This document shows, piece by piece, positions 1 to 4,407 of a stretch of 6,738 nucleotides of DNA. The position numbers were made by a program, and so were the translations under genes. Where the stretch lies: NCBI GenBank assembly GCA_013816725.1, contig JACDEA010000125.1, forward strand, positions 1-6,738, given 5' to 3'. Numbering within the stretch: the stretch's first letter is position 1; every line of letters begins with the position of its first letter. The notes under the pieces were generated by a model, which worked only from the letters and a program-made list of their open reading frames with translations, had not been told where the DNA came from and searched no databases. The stretch comes from Actinomycetota bacterium (lineage in GTDB: Bacteria; Actinomycetota; Acidimicrobiia; Acidimicrobiales; JACDEA01).

Positions 1-63
1 GCTCGCGGTCAGGATCGCGGGCGCGGGCGCGGCTCGGCGGGGGGGCCGCCCGTTCGTTGCCAT
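1..63 (-). CDS. Start of an unidentified gene, cut by the left edge
   Basis: An ATG at 63-61 on the minus strand opens a frame of 21 codons that stays open to the window edge, reading MATNGRPPRRAAPAPAILTA and then S. It begins 11 bases after the stop codon of the kinase-like gene on the same strand, so it could be the next gene of that operon. It could also have its own start signal, because a TAAAGT hexamer ends 8 bases before the ATG. The GRPP opening followed by AIL-x-A vaguely recalls the N-termini of TetR-family regulators, but 21 residues are far too few for a family call. I do not identify this gene. The open frame in GC-rich DNA is weak evidence on its own; position and the upstream hexamer add some support. 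Confidence 0.45.
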   Translation of the reverse strand, partial: MATNGRPPRRAAPAPAILTAS

Positions 64-71
64 ATGTACGG

Positions 72-77
72 ACTTTA
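72..77 (-). promoter_or_regulatory. Possible -10 hexamer TAAAGT for the left-edge gene
   Basis: On the minus strand TAAAGT (pattern TAnnnT) lies 8 bases before the ATG at 63, a spacing that would put the transcription start at or next to the start codon. The TAA of the hexamer is also the stop codon of the upstream kinase-like gene. No convincing -35 element is visible. The motif is short and may be chance; the support is that the same arrangement recurs at other starts in this window. Confidence 0.3.
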
Positions 78-1757
78 TGGGTGACGGGCGAGCGGAAGCG
101 AAACCAAAAAGCGAGCGCCTCCGCCGCTGTCGCGCTCGTACGCGACCTGTCCGCCCATGGCCTGAACCAAGCCCTGCACCAACGACAGGCCCAGGCCGGT
201 CCCGCGCGAGCGGTCGCGGTTGCGGCGGCTGAGCGTGGCCACCCGGGCGAACAGTGTGCCGACTTGCGCCGCGGGAACCCCGCTCCCGCGGTCGACGACC
301 GCGAACTGAACCGAGGCAGCACCGGTGTCGGCCAGCTCCACGGTCACCGGCGCTTCGCCGTATTGGAGCGCGTTGTCGACGAGGTTGGCGACGACCTGCT
401 CGACGCGGCGCGGATCGCCTTGCACCATGATCCCGGACGGCACCGTGACGGTGACGGCGGCGGGATCGTCGACCGAACTGAGCGCATTGTCGATGGCCTC
501 GGCCAGGTCGACCGGGCGCGACGACAGGAGGAGCGCGTGGGCGTCGAGCCGGCTCATGTCGTAGAGGTCATCGGCCAAGCGGGCGATGCGCTCGGCGTGG
601 CGGCGAATCGATCCACCCATCCGCTTGATGCGCTCGGCGTCCAGCTCGGAGGCGTGGCTCTCGAGGGTGGCACCGAGCCCGAGCACCGTGGTGAGCGGCT
701 GGCGAAGGTCGAAGGTCACCAGCGCGAGGAACTCATTCTTCTCGGCTTCAAGATCGTGGGCGGCGGTGACGTCGCGCACCACCCCCTGGAACCCTTGCAA
801 CATTCCCTCGTGCTGGCGCGGGATCGACATCACCTCGAGCACCCGGCGCACGCCGTCGGGCCGCAACACACTGATCTGCTGCGCGGTGGTCGTGTCGGCC
901 GTGACCCCGGGCAACACATCTCTGATCACGGCGTTCTCCAGCTCGTCGGCTCGGCGGCCGACGATGATGGCCAGGGACGGATTGGCATACTCGAGGAGAC
1001 CGTCGAGGTCGACCTCGTAGATCCCGTCCGACGAGTACTCGACGACGTCGCGATATCGGGCCTTGCTCTCCTCCTCGCGGGCGAGCGTGGCGTGCCAGTA
1101 GCCCTGGGCCAGCGAGTCGGTGAGGCGGTCCATCGCCGGAAGCACGCGCGTGAGCAGCAGCGACAGGGCCAGCCCCCAGTGACGACCCCGCTCCTCGGCC
1201 AGCTCGACCGCTGTCTGCACGACCAGATCGCGCGAGATGCGCAGGACGATGAGCAACTCGGGCAGCGAGGAGTCGGCCCACGCCGCGTTGGCGCCGACCT
1301 CCTCGAGGTCGTCCACCAGCGCATCGTCGACTTCGACGCCCTGGCCGGTGACGGCCAGGATGGCTTCGAACCGGGCCTTGGCCTGCTCGATGAACCGGGC
1401 TTGCTGCGTCATCGACCACGACGACGTGTCCGGGAACACGCTGGCGAAGATGTCGTAGGCCCGGCGGGCCATCTCTTCGGACTTGCCGTCGAGCGCTTCG
1501 AGCAGGGCCCGCGGGTCGGCCGTCTCGGTGTCGAACGCGTCGAAGAGGTTGCCCGACCCGTAGTCGGCGTTGCGGGCGAGGAATGCCTTCAGTTCGACCA
1601 TCGGGAAGCCGAGCCGATCGGGCGGCGCGTCGGCGGCGGCGGACGCGAGGTAACCGGCGCCGACCAGCGCCCGCACCGCTTCCTCTGACATGTGTAAGAA
1701 CTCGGCCGCCTCCGGCAGCGTGAGCTGGCGGCGGTTGCCGGTCTCCCGATCGGCCAT
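75..1757 (-). CDS. HTH-PAS histidine kinase-like protein lacking the phospho-accepting His
   Basis: A 560-residue soluble protein with no membrane segment or signal peptide. Residues 10-62 form an excisionase/MerR-type helix-turn-helix (LTLPEAAEFLHMSEEAVRAL). Residues 72-230 are all-helical and resemble the N-terminal helical domain of RsbR/PucR-type regulators (weak match). Residues 231-335 are a PAS domain ending in FQGVVRDVT. Residues 336-410 form a HisKA dimerisation hairpin, and 411-557 an HATPase_c domain with N-box NLVDNA (458-463), G1 DRGSG (489-493) and G2 RGTGLGL (518-524). The H-box reads FLALVTFDLRQPL, where the family has SHELRTP, so Phe349 replaces the histidine; the following acidic residue is kept. 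The protein probably binds ATP and DNA but cannot autophosphorylate in the usual way. The ATG at 1757 gives an N-terminus starting just before the HTH and lies 8 bases after the metallo-hydrolase stop; no strong ribosome binding site is seen. The same frame stays open to 2426, but that stretch belongs to the neighbouring gene. No response regulator is encoded nearby. Ligand and targets are unknown. Confidence 0.88.
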   Translation of the reverse strand: MADRETGNRRQLTLPEAAEFLHMSEEAVRALVGAGYLASAAADAPPDRLGFPMVELKAFLARNADYGSGNLFDAFDTETADPRALLEALDGKSEEMARRAYDIFASVFPDTSSWSMTQQARFIEQAKARFEAILAVTGQGVEVDDALVDDLEEVGANAAWADSSLPELLIVLRISRDLVVQTAVELAEERGRHWGLALSLLLTRVLPAMDRLTDSLAQGYWHATLAREEESKARYRDVVEYSSDGIYEVDLDGLLEYANPSLAIIVGRRADELENAVIRDVLPGVTADTTTAQQISVLRPDGVRRVLEVMSIPRQHEGMLQGFQGVVRDVTAAHDLEAEKNEFLALVTFDLRQPLTTVLGLGATLESHASELDAERIKRMGGSIRRHAERIARLADDLYDMSRLDAHALLLSSRPVDLAEAIDNALSSVDDPAAVTVTVPSGIMVQGDPRRVEQVVANLVDNALQYGEAPVTVELADTGAASVQFAVVDRGSGVPAAQVGTLFARVATLSRRNRDRSRGTGLGLSLVQGLVQAMGGQVAYERDSGGGARFLVSLPLARHP

Positions 1758-1765
1758 CGGAATCT

Positions 1766-2659
1766 TTATTCGACGTGACCGGGCCGTACCCCTACCCAGG
1801 TCGCGTCGAGCGAGTCGATATCCCCCGTCGCCGGGCGCGCCCGTCCGTCGGCGGTCAGCTTGCGCAGATGCGCCCATGCCGAGAACTGCGCGATGGGGTG
1901 CAGCTCCGGGATGACGCCGACGTAGATCGCGGCCACGAGCTGTTCGACCGACAGCGGCGCGGGCGACGCCGCCAGGTGCGCGGCGACCTCGGCCTCGCGA
2001 GCCAGCCGGTGCGTGGTGTATTCCTCGATCTTCCCCTTGGCGTCGTCGATCACGTCGCCGTGCCCCGGGAAGATCGTCGCCGCGTCGAGGCCGGCGACGA
2101 TCGCCAGCGACTTCAAGTACGTGGCCATGTCGCCGTCGGGAGGGGCGATGACCACCGTTGATCCGCTCATGATGTGATCGCCGGAGAAAAGAATCCGCTC
2201 GCGGTCGAGGAGGTAACACAGGTGGTTCGACGCGTGGCCCGGCGTATGGACGGCGCGCAAGCGGAATCGCTGCACATCGTCGGCCACCACGTGGCCGTCG
2301 CCGATCGTGCGGTCGGGCGCGAACCCGTCGCGCTCGTCGTACCCGAGGACCTCGGCCCCGGTCCGCTCCTTCAAACCGGCGGCGCCCGGTGAGTGGTCCG
2401 AGTGGGTGTGAGTGACGAGGATCCAACGGATGCGGCCGCCGCCGGCCCGGGCCACGGCGTCTAGGTGCGCCTCGCTGTCGTCAGGACCGGGATCGAGCAC
2501 CGCTATGTCGTCCCTACCGATCAGGTAGGTGTTGGTGCCCGGTCCCGTCATGATGTTCGGGTTCGGCGCCAGCACGCGGCGGACCAGGTCGGTGAGCACG
2601 ACGACCTTTCCGGCGATCAGCTCAGGCACTCGGCAGGGCGTCGTCGTAACCCTCGTCAC
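1766..2659 (-). CDS. MBL-fold metallo-hydrolase, LACTB2-like
   Basis: A 297-residue metallo-beta-lactamase-fold hydrolase, predicted cytoplasmic. Metal ligands are in order: HTHSDH at 84-89, H142 in TPGHASNH, D161 in FSGDH and H200 in FPGHGD, a full binuclear set. The N-terminal part contains PGTNTYLIG and VLDPGPDD, typical of the LACTB2/glyoxalase-II-like branch. After the metal domain comes KIEEYTTHR followed by a helical region with AHLRKL, matching the small winged-helix-like C-terminal domain of LACTB2 proteins. Human LACTB2 is an endoribonuclease, and the M. tuberculosis relative I recall is Rv3677c; the substrate here cannot be told. The gene is the middle member of a minus-strand operon. 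The GTG at 2659 overlaps the Nudix gene by 38 bases without a clear ribosome binding site. A GTG at 2629, 10 codons later, would overlap it by only 8 bases (GTGCCTGA) and is about equally likely. Confidence 0.93.
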   Translation of the reverse strand: MTRVTTTPCRVPELIAGKVVVLTDLVRRVLAPNPNIMTGPGTNTYLIGRDDIAVLDPGPDDSEAHLDAVARAGGGRIRWILVTHTHSDHSPGAAGLKERTGAEVLGYDERDGFAPDRTIGDGHVVADDVQRFRLRAVHTPGHASNHLCYLLDRERILFSGDHIMSGSTVVIAPPDGDMATYLKSLAIVAGLDAATIFPGHGDVIDDAKGKIEEYTTHRLAREAEVAAHLAASPAPLSVEQLVAAIYVGVIPELHPIAQFSAWAHLRKLTADGRARPATGDIDSLDATWVGVRPGHVE

Positions 2660-3425
2660 CCGGGAGCAGGATGCGGACGCCGTGGGCGGTGTCGCCCGGA
2701 GCGAGGCGCGGCAGAATCGTCGGCACTGCGGCGTTCGCCGCGGCGGCCAGCAGTTCCGCGCTCGTCGCGAACCGGCCGATCGCCTTCAGGTTCTCGATGG
2801 TGGGCGGCAGCATCTCCAGCTCGCCGGCCCGCTGGCGCTCCAGCGCGTCGGCGGGACGCAGCCACACGTGGGCGATGGTCTCGCGGTCGTCATGCAGCGG
2901 GATCTGGTACCGGGGGGCAGCGGCAACGAAGAACCGCGTGTCGTAGCGGCGAGGTGCGCCCTCGGGCGTGATCCAGTGGCTCATGTAGTGGATGTCGCCG
3001 GCGGTGATGCTCAAGGCCTCGGCGGTCAATACGTCGAGGATGCGCCGGTCACCGCTGTCCACCGCGGTGCGGTGCGCGTCGAAGCGAGCCGCGGTCTCGT
3101 CGTCGGCGAAGGAGATCACCTCGCCGTCGGCGTCGCTGGCGAGGAGCACGCCGGCCTCCTCGAAGCACTCGCGCACCGCGGCAACCCAAAAGGCCAGGCC
3201 GCCGCGGTCCAAGCCGAGGATCGCGCTGGCCTGCTCGTCGGAACGACCGCGGCACGCCGACTCGAGATCGGCGTGGCGATCGGCCTCGTCGACGGCGCCG
3301 CCGGGGAACAGGTACAGCCCGCCCCACGGTGTCGACGCCAGGTTGCGGCGCAGCATGAACACTTCCATTCCGTCCTGGCCGTCACGCACCAACATGACGG
3401 TCGCCGCGTCCCGAGGCTCCACCAC
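2622..3425 (-). CDS. Nudix hydrolase, NUDT19-like, probable CoA or nucleotide diphosphatase
   Basis: A 267-residue Nudix-fold protein, predicted cytoplasmic. The fold opens with AATVMLVRDG, MLRRN and WGGLYLFPGGAVDEAD (34-49). The catalytic half of the Nudix box, AAVRECFEEAGVLL, follows at 82-95 with the metal-binding glutamates E86, E89 and E90. The second Gly of the PGG (G43) and R85 are 42 residues apart where the standard box has 14, so about 28 residues are inserted. A split box of this type is known from the NUDT19 (RP2p) branch, whose mammalian member hydrolyses CoA; that substrate here is inference. The region HWITPEGAPRRYDTRFFVA (150-168) also fits that branch. It is the first gene of a minus-strand operon, since its start faces a divergent gene. 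The GTG at 3425 has no clear ribosome binding site, but a TAGCCT hexamer lies just before it, so a leaderless or nearly leaderless message is possible. Its end overlaps the next gene, suggesting translational coupling. Confidence 0.9.
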   Translation of the reverse strand: MVEPRDAATVMLVRDGQDGMEVFMLRRNLASTPWGGLYLFPGGAVDEADRHADLESACRGRSDEQASAILGLDRGGLAFWVAAVRECFEEAGVLLASDADGEVISFADDETAARFDAHRTAVDSGDRRILDVLTAEALSITAGDIHYMSHWITPEGAPRRYDTRFFVAAAPRYQIPLHDDRETIAHVWLRPADALERQRAGELEMLPPTIENLKAIGRFATSAELLAAAANAAVPTILPRLAPGDTAHGVRILLPGDEGYDDALPSA

Positions 3426-3429
3426 GGCG

Positions 3430-3435
3430 AGGCTA
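3430..3435 (-). promoter_or_regulatory. Possible -10 hexamer TAGCCT for the Nudix-MBL-kinase operon
   Basis: On the minus strand TAGCCT ends 4 bases before the GTG of the Nudix gene, within the 70-base divergent spacer. The flanking CGTAGCCT is also present before the gene starting at 6676. No -35 element of the TTGACA type is visible. The spacing is a little short for a leaderless start at the annotated GTG, so confidence is limited. Confidence 0.35.
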
Positions 3436-3482
3436 CGCGCCGGTACGGCCAGCCCCGCCCTCCTGCCGCCGTGAGGGACCGC

Positions 3483-3488
3483 TACGGT
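3483..3488 (+). promoter_or_regulatory. Possible -10 hexamer TACGGT for the pseudoprotease gene
   Basis: TACGGT (pattern TAnnnT) ends 7 bases before the ATG at 3496, which would place the transcription start at the start codon. It supports that ATG over the in-frame ATG at 3523. No recognisable -35 box and no ribosome binding site at normal distance are present, consistent with a leaderless message but also with chance. Confidence 0.35.
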
Positions 3489-3495
3489 TTCGCCG

Positions 3496-4398
3496 ATGGC
3501 CGGGGAGTGGCGGGATCGCGTGATGCCGCGGAGCGCGCTCGGGATGGCGATGCTTGTCCTGGCTTTCAGCGTCGGGTCGGCCTTCAGTGGTGTCGTGCTC
3601 TTCTCCTATTACCAATTTCGCAAGGACCGGACCGAGGAAAAGGTCGACGCCCTCACCAAGAACTTCGACTCCAACTTCAAGAACGCGATCAAGACGATCC
3701 AGAAGACCGGGGCCGACGCCCGCGAGCAGATCCAAAAGGAGCTGGAACCGCTCCAGCGGATCCGGGCCGAGGGCGACACCCTCGAGAACCTCATCATGAA
3801 GGTGAAGGACTCCCTCTACTTCGTGTCGAGCCTCGACGAAAACGGTGCGGCCACGGTCGGCACCGGCTTCATCGTGGCGTCGGACTCCAGCCAGTCACTT
3901 CTGCTCACGTCGTACTCGACGGTTCGGGCCGCGACCCATCAACCCGGTCCGCCCATCACAGTGCGCCAAGGCGACCAGCAGGTGAAGGCGTCGCTGTGGA
4001 CATGGCAGGAAGACCACGACCTGGCGTTGATCATCGTGCAGAAGGGCAACATCCCGCACATCTCGTTCGCGCCGCGGAGCCCTGCGGTGAAGACCGGTGA
4101 CCGCGTCTTCGCACTGTCGGGTCTCGGCGCGTCAGGCGGCGCCATCAGCCAAGGGTTCGTGGCCGATGTGTCATCGGCGGGCATACAGCACGACGCCGCG
4201 ATCGGCCCGTCCTTCCAAGGAGGACCGTTGGTGAACTCGAAGGCCGAAGTGCTCGGCGTCGCCTCGCGCAGTTACACCGGCAATCTCGGGTTCGTGACCG
4301 ACGACGTGTATTTCGCCGTTCCGATCCGATCGGCGTGCGACAAGGTGCTGCGCTGCCCGTCCGACGACGAGGTCAGCGGGGCCGGCGCCCGGCGCTAG
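3496..4398 (+). CDS. Membrane-anchored trypsin/HtrA-like protein, probable pseudoprotease
   Basis: A 300-residue protein with one transmembrane segment at about 14-38, then a polar, heptad-like coiled-coil stretch (42-105) and an extracytoplasmic domain of trypsin/HtrA fold (106-287). Fold markers are VGTGFIVASD (121-130), LLLTSYSTV (135-143), HDLALIIV (174-181), GDRVFALSGLG (201-211) and QGGPLVNSKAEVLGVAS (241-257). Aligning these with HtrA motifs (TNAHVV, D-x-DLA, GNSGGPL) puts Ser141 at the catalytic His and Gln241 at the catalytic Ser; only Asp175 is kept. It is therefore unlikely to cleave peptides and may instead bind or sense them. Two cysteines near the C-terminus (281, 287) could form a disulfide outside the cell. 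The gene is divergent from the Nudix operon and converges on the penicillin-binding protein gene. The ATG at 3496 is chosen because of the TACGGT hexamer before it; an ATG at 3523 would drop nine residues and still keep the whole membrane segment. It is only distantly like mycobacterial MarP, which has more membrane segments. Confidence 0.85.
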   Translation: MAGEWRDRVMPRSALGMAMLVLAFSVGSAFSGVVLFSYYQFRKDRTEEKVDALTKNFDSNFKNAIKTIQKTGADAREQIQKELEPLQRIRAEGDTLENLIMKVKDSLYFVSSLDENGAATVGTGFIVASDSSQSLLLTSYSTVRAATHQPGPPITVRQGDQQVKASLWTWQEDHDLALIIVQKGNIPHISFAPRSPAVKTGDRVFALSGLGASGGAISQGFVADVSSAGIQHDAAIGPSFQGGPLVNSKAEVLGVASRSYTGNLGFVTDDVYFAVPIRSACDKVLRCPSDDEVSGAGARR

Positions 4399-4407
4399 GG
4401 GTCCTAG
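4395..4407. other. Small palindrome holding both convergent stop codons
   Basis: CTAGG-GGT-CCTAG is a 5-base inverted repeat with a 3-base centre. It contains the TAG stop of the plus-strand gene (4396-4398) and the TAG stop of the minus-strand gene (4404-4406). The arms are too short, and there is no T-run, for an intrinsic terminator to be called. The symmetry may simply follow from two TAG stops facing each other in GC-rich DNA. Confidence 0.4.

Noticed and set aside
1..60. G-rich run near the left edge (about 36-54) as a hairpin terminator for the kinase-like gene
   Set aside because: Possible G/C pairing is irregular, there is no T-run on the minus strand, and the stretch is an open frame of the next gene.
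57..1688. A plus-strand open frame of 543 codons opposite the kinase-like gene
   Set aside because: Its translation is Arg/Gly/His/Val-rich without domain motifs and mirrors the codon-position GC bias of the minus-strand gene, which has PAS, HisKA and HATPase_c motifs. It is an antisense shadow.
1758..2426. An extension of the kinase-like frame upstream to position 2426, giving 783 residues
   Set aside because: The extra 223 residues are an Arg/Gly-rich translation of the metallo-hydrolase gene in another frame. The HTH domain begins naturally at the ATG at 1757.
3426..3495. A riboswitch or operator in the divergent spacer
   Set aside because: Only 70 bases, most used by the two proposed -10 elements; I found no long inverted repeat or known riboswitch core.
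2529..4100. A plus-strand open frame of 523 codons spanning the Nudix gene and part of the pseudoprotease gene
   Set aside because: It is antisense to the Nudix gene and out of frame with the pseudoprotease gene, crosses their divergent promoter region, and shows no recognisable domain.
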